Assembly (NCBI GenBank): GCA_963732405.1
Contig: CAVSZG010000001.1
Span: forward strand, 3,325,818-3,389,817
DNA length: 64,000 nucleotides
Source of the DNA: JAUIAI01 sp963732405
Lineage (GTDB): Bacteria; Pseudomonadota; Gammaproteobacteria; Burkholderiales; Burkholderiaceae_E
Direction of reading: 5' to 3'
The position numbers and the translations under genes are program-made. Positions 41,401 to 50,008 of this stretch are shown piece by piece. A model generated the notes under the pieces. It made no database searches and was not told the DNA's origin. It was given only the letters and a program-made list of their open reading frames with translations. The number at the start of each line of letters is the position of its first letter. Position 1 is the first letter of the stretch.

Positions 41401-42411
41401 TTATTGCGACACCCCGCCCCGCTTGAGCAGTTTCGGCTCCAGCGCTGAATTCCATTGAATCCGCCCGGCATCAATCGCCAAGCCGTGATGCTGCAATGCG
41501 TACTGAATGGCCGCCCGTGGCCGGTCACCCGCCATCACCGTGGCCTGTTCCGGCGTTGTGATGCGCCAGCCTACGACATTGCGGACGGCCTGGTCGAGGC
41601 GCAACGCCGAGCCCGCAAGGCCGGGAGAGCCGACTCCGGTCACCTTGCCATGTTCGTCGAGCATCACGTCCATGCCGGCGAGGCGATAGCGCCCCGGCCC
41701 GGCAGCAGCCGCCATGACGGCATCGGTCACGAGCAGGCACCGGTCTGCGCCCTTCAGGCGAATCAGGGCGGCCAGCGCCTGCGCTGACATGTGATGCCCG
41801 TCCGCGATCAGGCAGGCGCTAAGCCGGGGTTCGGCCAATTGCGCGAGCAGCGTGTTTTCGAGCTTGGGCAACTGCGGTGGCAGGCCGTTGCCCAGATGCG
41901 TGGACAGGGTTGCGCCGGCAGTTGCCGCCTGTTCGATGGTGTCATAGCCCGCACTCGAATGGCCGATCGCGACGATCCGTCCTGCAGCGGTGATCCGGCG
42001 GATGGCTTGCACGCCGTTCTCGCGTTCCGGTGCCAGCGTTACCAACAGAATAGGGCGCTTGAGCCCGGCGGCCAGATCATCGATGAGTTCAGGCATCGGG
42101 TCGGTCATGACCGAGGCCGGATGGCAACCCCGATAGCCTACTGAATCATTGAGAAACGGGCCTTCCAGGTGATAGCCGGGAATCATCGATGGACCTGAAC
42201 GGCTGGCGGTCACGGCGGCGTCCAGTGCCCGGAAGCGTTCGGCAAGCTGGTCAGGCGATGCCGTGATCAGGGTCGGCAGGCAGCCGGTGACGCCGTGCGC
42301 GAGCATTGCGTCGAGCGCATGGTCCAGCGACTGTGCCGTGATATCCGGGTCATTAAAATCCACGCCGGCGTAGCCGTTGACCTGAAGATCAAAAAGCCCG
42401 CCGGTCATCAT
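41401..42411 (-). CDS. nagA: N-acetylglucosamine-6-phosphate deacetylase-like amidohydrolase
   Basis: A 336-residue amidohydrolase. NagA motifs are clear: LFDLQVNGYAGVDFND, PGYHLEGPFLN (metal Glu), VAIGHSSAGYDTIEQA (metal His), STHLGNGLPP (metal His; family HxFNAM is altered), LIADGHHM and LVTDAVMAAAAG (catalytic Asp). It is about 45 residues shorter than E. coli NagA because it lacks the N-terminal small beta domain and starts directly at the barrel. It should remove acetate from an N-acetyl amino-sugar phosphate. It overlaps a 41-codon frame upstream by ATGA and is divergent from the TRAP genes. Confidence 0.82.
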   Translation of the reverse strand: MMTGGLFDLQVNGYAGVDFNDPDITAQSLDHALDAMLAHGVTGCLPTLITASPDQLAERFRALDAAVTASRSGPSMIPGYHLEGPFLNDSVGYRGCHPASVMTDPMPELIDDLAAGLKRPILLVTLAPERENGVQAIRRITAAGRIVAIGHSSAGYDTIEQAATAGATLSTHLGNGLPPQLPKLENTLLAQLAEPRLSACLIADGHHMSAQALAALIRLKGADRCLLVTDAVMAAAAGPGRYRLAGMDVMLDEHGKVTGVGSPGLAGSALRLDQAVRNVVGWRITTPEQATVMAGDRPRAAIQYALQHHGLAIDAGRIQWNSALEPKLLKRGGVSQ

Positions 42412-42533
42412 CGTGCAAGCGCCTCTCTCATGCGGGCCAGCAGACCTGCAGACTGTCGATTCAGACTCTGCAGGTCAGCGCCGTGGTCCTGCGTGATCGT
42501 TTCGGGAGGCGGCGTGCTCACGGTCACTTCCAT
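42408..42533 (-). CDS. Small unrecognised ORF coupled to nagA
   Basis: A 41-residue frame beginning MEVTVSTPPPETITQDHG and ending LLARMREALAR, whose TGA overlaps the nagA ATG. The ATGA overlap argues for translation. The frame is open back to a TAA near 42586 but has no clear ribosome binding site, so it may instead be the 3' remnant of a lost upstream gene. The helical end is unremarkable and I recognise no family. Confidence 0.35.
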   Translation of the reverse strand: MEVTVSTPPPETITQDHGADLQSLNRQSAGLLARMREALAR

Positions 42534-42566
42534 CACTTGTGCGCGGCCTTTGGCTAGTGCCCACCC

Positions 42567-42582
42567 GGGTTCGAACGAACCC
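42567..42582. promoter_or_regulatory. Perfect 16-bp inverted repeat, operator-like
   Basis: GGGTTCG-AA-CGAACCC is a perfect palindrome in the divergent nagA/TRAP spacer, 33 bp before the small ORF. It has no T-run, so an operator is more likely than a terminator. The binding protein is unknown; the ROK regulator downstream is a candidate. Confidence 0.45.
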
Positions 42583-42680
42583 TTGCCTTATTGAACGACG
42601 AAGGCCGCAAATAAGACTCGTCAGCCCAAATGCACGTCGCAATACGGAGAGTTCTGTCGAATCAATTATAAACCCGTTTG

Positions 42681-42718
42681 ATATTAAATATTGACATGCG
42701 CGCAGAACCCGGCACACT
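42681..42718 (+). promoter_or_regulatory. Candidate TRAP operon promoter with overlapping palindrome
   Basis: TTGACA (42691-42696) is a perfect -35; CACACT (42713-42718) at 16 bp is a weak -10. The inverted repeat ATATT-A-AATAT (42681-42691) abuts the -35, a good place for a repressor. The dctP ATG follows at 42746 with GGAG upstream. Confidence 0.5.
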
Positions 42719-42745
42719 GATTGTCATGACAACTGGAGACTGCAC

Positions 42746-43717
42746 ATGAACAAGCTGTTTGCGACGTTCGCGATTGCTGCATCGATGGCCTGCATGGCGC
42801 CTGTCGGTGGTTATTCAAAAACCGTGCTGCGGCTTGCCGAGAACCAGCCCGAGTCGAACCCGGTCACGGTCGCCATGTACCGGTTTGCCGATCTGGTGAA
42901 GGAATATACGAATGGGGAAGTGATCGTGCAGGTCTTCCCGGGGGCTCAGCTCGGTCAGGAGCCCGAAACCATCGAGCAGGCTCAGGCAGGGATCATCGAC
43001 CTGACCCGGGTGAATTCGGTGGGGCTGGCCAATGTCAGCCGATCGATGGGCGCGTTCACACTGCCCTATGTCTTTGCCAGCTGGGAACATAAATACAAGG
43101 TTCTCGACGGGGACATCGGCAAGGAGGTGCTCGCTGATCTGGAGAAAATCGGGCTGGTGGGCTTCGGCTACATGGATGCGGGCTCTCGGTCGTTCTACAC
43201 AATTGCGAGCAAGCGACCAACCAAACTCCAAGACCTCAAGGGTCTGAAGATCCGTGTGCAGCCCGCACCGATCTCCATCCGCATGGTGGAACTGCTAGGC
43301 GCCGTGCCAACGCCAATGAACTATGGCGAAGTCTATTCGAGCCTGCAGACCGGCGTTATCGACGGCGCGGAGAATGACTATGTGAGTTATCACACGTCGG
43401 CTCACTACGAGGTCGCTCCCAACTATCTGGTGGATGCCCACCTGAGCCCGCCGGCATTGCTGCTGATGAACAAGGCCAGGCTGGAATCCCTTCCCGCCAA
43501 CCACCAGGCGGCCATTCGCCGCGCTGGCAAGGAAGCCTCGCTGTATGAGCGGGACATCATGCGCGAGGCCAACGAGCAGGCGCGCAAGACCGTGGAAAAG
43601 GCGGGAGCCGTTATAACCGAGATCGACAATGCCCCGTTTCAGGCGGCCATTGAACCCATTTATGCGGAGTTTCCATACCTCAAACCGCTGCTGGATCGAA
43701 TCAAGGCCGCCAAATAA
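42746..43717 (+). CDS. dctP: TRAP transporter substrate-binding protein (DctP family)
   Basis: A 323-residue periplasmic binding protein. A signal peptide (MNKLFATFAIAASMACMAPV) precedes the mature domain. DctP patterns: VLRLAENQPESNPVTVAMYR, FPGAQLGQEPETIEQAQAG, LKGLKIRVQPAPI (the conserved Arg that binds a substrate carboxylate), GAVPTPMNYGEVYSSLQTGV and DGAENDYVSYH. The Arg suggests an organic acid or acidic sugar ligand. It starts the TRAP operon (P-Q-M order) beside nagA and a ROK regulator, so a sugar acid or amino sugar acid is plausible. Confidence 0.92.
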   Translation: MNKLFATFAIAASMACMAPVGGYSKTVLRLAENQPESNPVTVAMYRFADLVKEYTNGEVIVQVFPGAQLGQEPETIEQAQAGIIDLTRVNSVGLANVSRSMGAFTLPYVFASWEHKYKVLDGDIGKEVLADLEKIGLVGFGYMDAGSRSFYTIASKRPTKLQDLKGLKIRVQPAPISIRMVELLGAVPTPMNYGEVYSSLQTGVIDGAENDYVSYHTSAHYEVAPNYLVDAHLSPPALLLMNKARLESLPANHQAAIRRAGKEASLYERDIMREANEQARKTVEKAGAVITEIDNAPFQAAIEPIYAEFPYLKPLLDRIKAAK

Positions 43718-43746
43718 CCGGATATGTCAGTGCATGAGGCCGATCA

Positions 43747-44265
43747 ATGACGTGGCGACGCGCAGCGGCAAGGGCGGTTGATGGCCTGAACCAGGGCGCC
43801 GCGCTGATCTGTCATGCGCTTCTGGTGGTCATCACCGGTATCACGGTGATGCAGGTGGTGCTGCGCTATTTCTTCAACAGCCCGACCAGCTGGTCGGAGG
43901 AAATCGCCCTGTTCTGTCTCATCTGGTTCGGTCTGCTGGCCGTTGCCGTCGGTATCCGGCGCCATGAGCACGTGGCCATTACCTTCCTGAGAGATCTGTG
44001 CCCGCGGTCGATCGCGTCGCTGCTGGACTATGCAGCGCAGCTTGCGATGGCCGTCTTCATGTTCGTCGTGATGTTCTTTGGGCAGGATCTGGTTGCGCTG
44101 GCCGGAAGCCAGGTATTGCCGGCCTCAGGGCTACCCAAGTCACTGCTGTATTTCCCGACGATTGCCGCCGGGGCGCTGGGGCTGATCAATGCGCTGCTCA
44201 ACATCGTGCTGCGCGAGGTCCATGACTCGCCGCATACAAGCCTCGAGGTGGGCGATGGGGGTTGA
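43747..44265 (+). CDS. dctQ: TRAP transporter small membrane subunit (DctQ)
   Basis: A 172-residue membrane protein with four predicted helices. The segments VVLRYFFNSPTSWSEEIALF, FCLIWFGLLAVAVGIRRHEH and LYFPTIAAGALGLINALLNI are typical of DctQ. It joins the binding protein and large permease in sodium-driven uptake. It begins 29 bp after dctP and overlaps dctM by 11 bp. Confidence 0.9.
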   Translation: MTWRRAAARAVDGLNQGAALICHALLVVITGITVMQVVLRYFFNSPTSWSEEIALFCLIWFGLLAVAVGIRRHEHVAITFLRDLCPRSIASLLDYAAQLAMAVFMFVVMFFGQDLVALAGSQVLPASGLPKSLLYFPTIAAGALGLINALLNIVLREVHDSPHTSLEVGDGG

Positions 44266-45547
44266 CTGGATCGGCATTTCACTGCTGCTCGGTGGTTTTC
44301 TGGTGCTGATGTTCCTTCGGGTGCCGATTGCATTCGCCCTTGGTCTGTCGTCGCTGGTCGTGGTGATTTATCTCAATCTGCCGATGTTGATGGTCGCCCA
44401 GCGCATGGTGAACGGCCTGAACTCCTTCACCTTTCTGGCCGTGCCGTTCTTCATCCTGGTGGGCAATATCATGACCGAAGGGGGCATCTCCGACCGGTTG
44501 GTGAAGCTGGCCGACGTCCTGGTCGGGCGGATGCCGGGCGGGCTGGCACAGGGCAATGTGGTGGCCTCGACGATGTTCGGCGGCATCTCGGGGTCGTCCG
44601 TCGCCGATGTTGCCTCGATCGGGTCGTTTCTCATCCCCGCCATGACAAAAAAAGGCTATCCGGCGGGATATTCCGTTGCGGTGACCGTCACCTCATCGGT
44701 TCAGGGCGTTCTCATTCCGCCCAGCCAGAACATGATCTATTACGCGCTGGCCGCGGGCGGTTTGCCGATCTCCACGCTGTTCCTGGCCGGTTATGTGCCC
44801 GGACTGCTTCTGGGCGCTTCGCTGATGATCATCTGCTACATCATGGCGCGCAGGCACGGGCACCCCATGGGCGGGCGCTATGGACTTCGCGAAGGATTGC
44901 GGATCATGGCCGATGCCGGTATTGGCCTGTTCTCGATCGTGATCATCATCGGCGGTATCCTGACTGGTGTCTTCACGGCCACGGAATCCGCTGCGGTGGC
45001 CATTGTCTACGCCTTGCTCGTGACAGTCTTCTGGTATCGCAGTCTCGACGCCAGGGCTGCCCGGCGAATTTTTTCCACCACCCTGACGACACTGGCGATG
45101 GTTACTGCCATCATCATGACGTCGTCGGTGTTCGGCTTTCTGCTGTCATTTCTTCGTGTGCCGGCCGTGCTCGCCGATGCCATCTTTTCGGTGTCCTCGG
45201 ACCCGGTCTTCGTATTGATGGCGGTCAATGCTTTGCTGCTGATTCTGGGCATGTTGATGGATATGGGCGTGCTGATCCTCCTGCTCACGCCGATCCTGCT
45301 GCCTATCGTGACCAAGGTCGGCGTGGATCCGATTCATTTCGGGATCATCCTGATCCTTAATCTGGGAATCGGATTGTGTACACCACCGGTGGGCACCTCG
45401 CTGCTTGTCGGCGCCGGCATTGCGAGGATCACACTCGAGACAGCCACTCGCAGTTTGTTGCCGTTCTATGTTGCGATGCTCGTGGTCCTGCTCATTGTCA
45501 CGTATGTACCGGCGTTTTCGCTGACCCTGCCTGCCTTGATGCGGTGA
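44255..45547 (+). CDS. dctM: TRAP transporter large permease (DctM)
   Basis: A 430-residue permease of the ion transporter superfamily with about 12 helices. Typical stretches: FLRVPIAFALGLSSLVVV, FTFLAVPFFILVGNIM, ASTMFGGISGSSVADVASIG, VTSSVQGVLIPPSQNMIYYA and LGIGLCTPPVGTSLLVG. The start MGVDWIGISLLL at 44255 overlaps the dctQ end. It carries substrate together with sodium ions across the inner membrane. Confidence 0.93.
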   Translation: MGVDWIGISLLLGGFLVLMFLRVPIAFALGLSSLVVVIYLNLPMLMVAQRMVNGLNSFTFLAVPFFILVGNIMTEGGISDRLVKLADVLVGRMPGGLAQGNVVASTMFGGISGSSVADVASIGSFLIPAMTKKGYPAGYSVAVTVTSSVQGVLIPPSQNMIYYALAAGGLPISTLFLAGYVPGLLLGASLMIICYIMARRHGHPMGGRYGLREGLRIMADAGIGLFSIVIIIGGILTGVFTATESAAVAIVYALLVTVFWYRSLDARAARRIFSTTLTTLAMVTAIIMTSSVFGFLLSFLRVPAVLADAIFSVSSDPVFVLMAVNALLLILGMLMDMGVLILLLTPILLPIVTKVGVDPIHFGIILILNLGIGLCTPPVGTSLLVGAGIARITLETATRSLLPFYVAMLVVLLIVTYVPAFSLTLPALMR

Positions 45548-45556
45548 CGTGGGAGT

Positions 45557-46711
45557 ATGGAGTCAACGCGGACATCCGAGATGATGAGCATTGCCCGCCT
45601 CGTGCGCGAGGGCAGGGCGCGGACCCGTGGAGAAATCGCGAAGGTCTTGTCGATGCGTTCCACGAGCGTATCCGATCGGGTTGGTGAACTGGTCAGCCGT
45701 GAGATCATCCATGAGGTACCGATCAAGCCGATGGGTCGCGGTCGGCCCGGCTCCACCTTGCGATTCAATGAGCAGCGATTCGGTGCCATTTTCATCAGCG
45801 TGCAGGACCGTCGTCTGGTTGCGAAGGCCGTTGATCTGTCGTTCCGGGTGCTGGCTGACATCACCTGCGAGCCGTCCCCGGATGCGGACAATGCCGAGAT
45901 CGCGCGGCACCTGCGTCAACTGGTCGGCGACATGTTGCAGGCGTTTCCAGCCGGCCTGGCGAACGCACTCATTGTTCTGTCACTGCCTGGCGTTCTGGAC
46001 GTGCCGCGCTCCCTATGGTGTGTCTCGTCTCGCTGGCCCCGGCTCCAGAGCCTTCAACTGTCAGAGGCTCTTGGCGATCAGCCCTGGCCGATCGTGCTGA
46101 TCCGGAATCTCGATGCGGAGCTCACGGGGCTTGCCCTGGTGGACGAGCAGGCAGGCAGTGACAATATCTTGTTGTTGCACTGGGGTCATGGCATCGGCGC
46201 GGCATTTTCGGCGCAGGGCATTATCGTCAACCGCCATCGCGGCCGGTTCTGCGAGATCGGCCACTGGGATCTGAACAATGGGGCAGGACGCGCCTGCACC
46301 TGCGGCAACCGGGACTGCCTCGAAACCGTTGCTGCCCTGTGGTCGATCGGCCCGGATCTGCTACTGGCTCATCCCGGCCTTGCCCTGGATGAAGAGAACC
46401 TCGCCCAGGAGATGCGTGGCCTGGATCTTTTGAACATTCCATCGATTCGTTTGGCCCTGAACCAGATGTTGCGACAGACGGCCAACCTGTGTCGACTGCT
46501 CTTTCCCGATCGCATCGTTCTGACCGGCCCATTCGTGCAGAATCCGGATGTATTCCGGCAGTTCGTTGACGCGCTGGCTGGCGCGCCCTTGGTCAGGTCG
46601 CTCGACAAGGTGCGGATATCCGTCAAGGTGATCGGCCAGCGACATGAGATTGTCGGTGCCCTGCAGGATCCGTTCGAGACGGTTCTGGCTGAGCACCTTC
46701 GGACAGGATAG
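45557..46711 (+). CDS. ROK-family transcriptional regulator
   Basis: A 384-residue NagC/Mlc-like regulator. An N-terminal winged helix (about 1-65; TRGEIAKVLSMRSTSVSDRV) precedes the ROK sugar-kinase-like domain. The zinc motif is GRACTCGNRDCLETVAA with GHWDLNN upstream. The kinase phosphate-binding signature is not well preserved, fitting a regulator. The gene is 9 bp after dctM, so it is co-transcribed. By context it senses a sugar derivative and controls the TRAP and nagA genes. Confidence 0.87.
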   Translation: MESTRTSEMMSIARLVREGRARTRGEIAKVLSMRSTSVSDRVGELVSREIIHEVPIKPMGRGRPGSTLRFNEQRFGAIFISVQDRRLVAKAVDLSFRVLADITCEPSPDADNAEIARHLRQLVGDMLQAFPAGLANALIVLSLPGVLDVPRSLWCVSSRWPRLQSLQLSEALGDQPWPIVLIRNLDAELTGLALVDEQAGSDNILLLHWGHGIGAAFSAQGIIVNRHRGRFCEIGHWDLNNGAGRACTCGNRDCLETVAALWSIGPDLLLAHPGLALDEENLAQEMRGLDLLNIPSIRLALNQMLRQTANLCRLLFPDRIVLTGPFVQNPDVFRQFVDALAGAPLVRSLDKVRISVKVIGQRHEIVGALQDPFETVLAEHLRTG

Positions 46712-46795
46712 GTGCGCCATTGCGCTTGCGGGTGTCGTCGGCTACCCCTTGGCGCGACCAAGCCTTGCAACAGGACCCGCGGTACGTTTGACGGA

Positions 46796-47638
46796 TCAGT
46801 CGTGCCGCTGCACCTGATAGCGCACGCCTTGAGCATCGAGAAACGCCTCGGCGGCACGACCCTTGAGCATGGCCAGCGTGGACAGGATGCCCGTTTCGAC
46901 GCAGGTTGCGCCCTGAACGGTGACTGACCGCGGCGCATCGGCGACGGGCCAGCCGGTGCGGGGATCCAGCACATGGCTGTAGCGCACGCCATCGCGCATC
47001 AGGAAGCGGCGTGCATCGCCGCTGGTCGTGAGCGCGCCGGCTGCGAGTTCGAGCGCCCCGGCGATGGCGTTGTCGGCGTTCGCGGACTCGACGCCGACAT
47101 GCCAACCCGGCCGGTCGCCAGGGGGCCGGTTCGCGCGCAGATCGCCACCAAAGTTCAACAGGACCGGCACCGACGTGCCGACCGCCGCGCCCACCAGATC
47201 CAGCGCCCGATCGACGGCATATTCCTTGCCGATGCCGCCCAGGTCGATCTCCATGCCGGCGGGCAAACACAGCACCGGACGCTGCCACCGCACTTTGGCC
47301 CACCCGACCAGAGGCAGCAGTGCCTTCACCGCCTGATCGGTCGGCACCCGGTCACTGCCGTCGAAATGCCAGACCCGGCGCAACACGCCGGAGGTGATGT
47401 CGAACAGGCCGTCGCTGAGCCCGTGCACGCTCGCGGCGAAATCCAGCAAGCGCGCCATTTCGTCGTCGACTTCGATCGCCCGGCCGGCGGCCGAGTTGAT
47501 CCGGTGAACCAGGTTGTCCTGGCGATAGCGGCTATATGTTCGCTCGATACGCTGCGCTTCGGCGGCAACGACCAGCAGGGCGCGATCGGCCAGTGCCGGG
47601 TCGCTGGTGTCGATCAATAGTTCACAAGTCGAGGCCAT
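46796..47638 (-). CDS. apbE: FAD:protein FMN transferase (ApbE)
   Basis: A 280-residue ApbE that attaches FMN covalently to threonine in periplasmic or membrane flavoproteins. Motifs: DGLFDITSGVL, GMEIDLGGIGKEYAVDRALD, LNFGGDLRANR and SHVLDPRTGWPV. There is no signal peptide; the frame upstream of ATG 47638 shows RFFRGRFAAMAST, where the ApbE-like start region continues, so the true start could be a little earlier at a non-ATG codon, possibly reinitiating after the DUF3570 stop. It is last in a set with TlpA, DUF4266 and DUF3570. Confidence 0.87.
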   Translation of the reverse strand: MASTCELLIDTSDPALADRALLVVAAEAQRIERTYSRYRQDNLVHRINSAAGRAIEVDDEMARLLDFAASVHGLSDGLFDITSGVLRRVWHFDGSDRVPTDQAVKALLPLVGWAKVRWQRPVLCLPAGMEIDLGGIGKEYAVDRALDLVGAAVGTSVPVLLNFGGDLRANRPPGDRPGWHVGVESANADNAIAGALELAAGALTTSGDARRFLMRDGVRYSHVLDPRTGWPVADAPRSVTVQGATCVETGILSTLAMLKGRAAEAFLDAQGVRYQVQRHD

Positions 47639-47717
47639 GGCCGCGAAACGGCCTCGAAAAAAGCGGCCTTCACGGACTAGCGCGCGTTCGACCCCGGCCG
47701 TCGATGGCCCGGGCCGA

Positions 47718-48980
47718 TCAGAACGATTTGTTGATCCGGAACATGATCGCGCTGACCGGCGGCGCGAGTTCCTGGTTTGCGAGCTCGCCAAACTTGTCGC
47801 CCGGTTCCTTGGCCTGTTGCAGATAGTACTCGAGCGCCACGCGCCACGGCCGGTCGCGCGAGCCGAATCGGTATTCGAGGCCGACGGTGAAGGCATTCAT
47901 GTCGGCCAGCCGATAGTCGGCTGACGCAAAATCGCCGGGCGCCGCCCCGTCGCGCACAAAGGGGCGGTAAAAATCGGCCGCGCCCTGTGTGTAGTAACGG
48001 AATCTCGCCTGGACATAATGCGCGTCGTCAAACACGATGCGATAGCGGGTATCCAGTGTGTGGGTGAGAATCCCCCAGTCGTCAGTGGTGAACCGATACG
48101 ATGTTTCGACAATATTGCCCGATTCAAGCAGGCGGCGATAGCGGCCGAACAGGGAATGCCGGTTGCGGCTGTCGGGTCGTTTCTCGTAGAACACGCTGGA
48201 TGCGCCACCGCCGGCGACCGGTCTGCCGTCCGCGCCTACTACGCTGACCACCTTGTAGGGATCGGTGTGGTATCCGCTGGAAGCGGTCAGGCCGTAGTTG
48301 AACTGCACGAAACTGCGGCTGTCGATGATCTGGGTGAGGCCGATCAATAGATCGGTCACCGATTTGCTGTCGCTGCCCTCGCGCCGGTCGTAGTCGGCCA
48401 GGGATGCCGTGCGCAAGGCTTCGGGCACGCCGCCGACCGGCTTGATCGTGTCCTGGGCCTGCGCCAGGCCGACGCTGAGTGTAGTGTTTTTCTGATTGAA
48501 GTCCTGCATCAGACGGCCGCTGATGCCAACCGACTGATAGTCGAATTCGGAGGACAGATTGGCGCCCAGCCCATAACGCAGCGTGCGGCTGATCCCCGCC
48601 TCCCAGTCGGCGCTGATCGCGCCGCGGGTGTCATGAAAGGTATCGTCCAGTGGCGTCGCGCCGGGTGCGATCGTATAACTGCCATTGCCCGACGGCCGGG
48701 TGAACGTCTGCGCAGTATCCGTGGAAACGGCACCGGTGGCCGACGCGCCGGTGAGCACATCCACCACGCCCTTGAGCGTGAAAGCGTTGCCCGCTTCAGT
48801 GTGCCGGGTGAGCGAGACGACTGGTTCGATGGCGCTTACGCGGTCGGTCTCGCTGTAGAACAGCAGGGCCGAATCGAGGCTCCACCCCGGTTCGCTCGTC
48901 TGTGCGAGGGCCGGCGCATGGCCGAGCAGCGCGCCGGCGGCGCAGGCCAGTGGCAGCGCAATCGATTGTTGTATCGTCAT
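47718..48980 (-). CDS. DUF3570 outer-membrane-like protein
   Basis: A 420-residue protein with a signal peptide (ACAAGALLGHAPALAQ) and alternating beta-strand pattern throughout, ending in the aromatic MFRINKSF, which resembles an outer membrane barrel C terminus. The segment DSALLFYSETDRVSAIEPVV is typical of DUF3570 proteins. Function is not established; the family occurs with DUF4266, a thioredoxin and ApbE. Its ATG overlaps the DUF4266 stop (TGATG). Confidence 0.85.
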   Translation of the reverse strand: MTIQQSIALPLACAAGALLGHAPALAQTSEPGWSLDSALLFYSETDRVSAIEPVVSLTRHTEAGNAFTLKGVVDVLTGASATGAVSTDTAQTFTRPSGNGSYTIAPGATPLDDTFHDTRGAISADWEAGISRTLRYGLGANLSSEFDYQSVGISGRLMQDFNQKNTTLSVGLAQAQDTIKPVGGVPEALRTASLADYDRREGSDSKSVTDLLIGLTQIIDSRSFVQFNYGLTASSGYHTDPYKVVSVVGADGRPVAGGGASSVFYEKRPDSRNRHSLFGRYRRLLESGNIVETSYRFTTDDWGILTHTLDTRYRIVFDDAHYVQARFRYYTQGAADFYRPFVRDGAAPGDFASADYRLADMNAFTVGLEYRFGSRDRPWRVALEYYLQQAKEPGDKFGELANQELAPPVSAIMFRINKSF

Positions 48981-49204
48981 CAATTGCACCCGCAGCCGCC
49001 GCCGCCAAACGAGCGGCCACCGCTGGCCGCTTCCTTGCTGAAATAGGTGTGGTCTTCGAGGCCGTCAGTCAACGGTTGTTCGGCAACCAGCATGTCGGGG
49101 CGCGCGAGGTCGCCGCGCTCCCAGGGTTTGACACCCAGCGAGTCGAGGCTGGCGCAGCCGCCAAGCATGATCAGGGAGGCGATCGAGATCGTCAGACATT
49201 TCAT
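48980..49204 (-). CDS. DUF4266 lipoprotein
   Basis: A 74-residue lipoprotein. The lipobox is LMLGGCAS after a short signal. The conserved core VKPWERGDLARPDMLVAE is the DUF4266 hallmark, and the C terminus GGRSFGGGGCGCN is glycine/cysteine-rich and could bind metal or be a redox site. It is located between the TlpA-like gene (12 bp upstream) and the DUF3570 gene. Confidence 0.86.
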   Translation of the reverse strand: MKCLTISIASLIMLGGCASLDSLGVKPWERGDLARPDMLVAEQPLTDGLEDHTYFSKEAASGGRSFGGGGCGCN

Positions 49205-49216
49205 GATGACTCCGGG

Positions 49217-49675
49217 TCAGGCGGCCAGCGCCTGACGGATTTGTGCTTCGCGCATGGCCTTCTCGCTGGCGAGAAATCCAATGTGATCGGCCAGCCGGGT
49301 GCCGTCACGCGCGAACAGGAACGAGTGCGGCATACCCGACACGCCGAAGCGCTCGGCCAGCTCGCCCTTCGGGTCGTAAACGATTGGAAACGGTACGGGC
49401 ACGCGTCGCAGGAATCGGTCAGCCGCCTCGCGATCGCGATCCAGGTTGACGGCCACGATGACCAGGCCCTGGTCGGCGTATTGCTCATGCAGCTGCGCCA
49501 GCCAAGGCATCGATTGCAGGCAAGGACCGCACCAGCTCGCCCAGAAATCGAGGTAGACGGGCTGGCCCCGATATCGGGCCAGGTCGAAGTCGGCAGCGCG
49601 CGCCGGAACGGGTTGCAGCCAGGAGGCGCCCAACAGGGTCAGAGCGCCCAGCACTTCGCGGCGGGTAATCGACAT
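49217..49675 (-). CDS. TlpA-like thioredoxin family protein
   Basis: A 152-residue periplasmic thioredoxin-fold protein. The signal RREVLGALTLLGASWLQPVP has a Tat-like N terminus (SITRREVLGALTLLG), which is unusual for TlpA. The active site is WASWCGPC and the cis-Pro segment is SGMPHSFLF. It probably reduces or exchanges disulfides in a partner such as the cysteine-rich DUF4266 protein. The ATG at 49675 leads the four-gene set. Confidence 0.88.
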   Translation of the reverse strand: MSITRREVLGALTLLGASWLQPVPARAADFDLARYRGQPVYLDFWASWCGPCLQSMPWLAQLHEQYADQGLVIVAVNLDRDREAADRFLRRVPVPFPIVYDPKGELAERFGVSGMPHSFLFARDGTRLADHIGFLASEKAMREAQIRQALAA

Positions 49676-50008
49676 GGAAACGGCGTGAACTCGGGAGGTT
49701 ACCGGGCCTCCATTGTCTCCTTTGGACATTAATGGCAGATTAACTGTCGGCAAAGGGTTGGCAGATCGCAACATCATGGGCCAGTGAAACCTTGGCCCGT
49801 GTCGCAACCCATTTCGAAGTGCGGATCAACACAGGATCGACCCACGCGGACTGGCCTCATTGTCGAACTTGATGAGGCTCCGGCAGATTGTCGCGGGTTG
49901 GCCGCTGGCCCGATGAACCGGGCCCTGATCCAATGATTGGATTCAGCTGCCGAAACCGGCTGAGACGACAACTCGATTCAGCCAGTTAAGCCCGGACCTG
50001 ATTCGCAC
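49676..50008. other. Intergenic region upstream of the TlpA set
   Basis: 333 bp without a gene I can support. It holds a hairpin GGGCCA/TGGCCC near 49778-49798 and the perfect inverted repeat ATCCAA-TGA-TTGGAT (49928-49942). The second could be an operator for the TlpA-DUF4266-DUF3570-apbE set or the end of the lipoprotein gene to its right. Confidence 0.4.
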
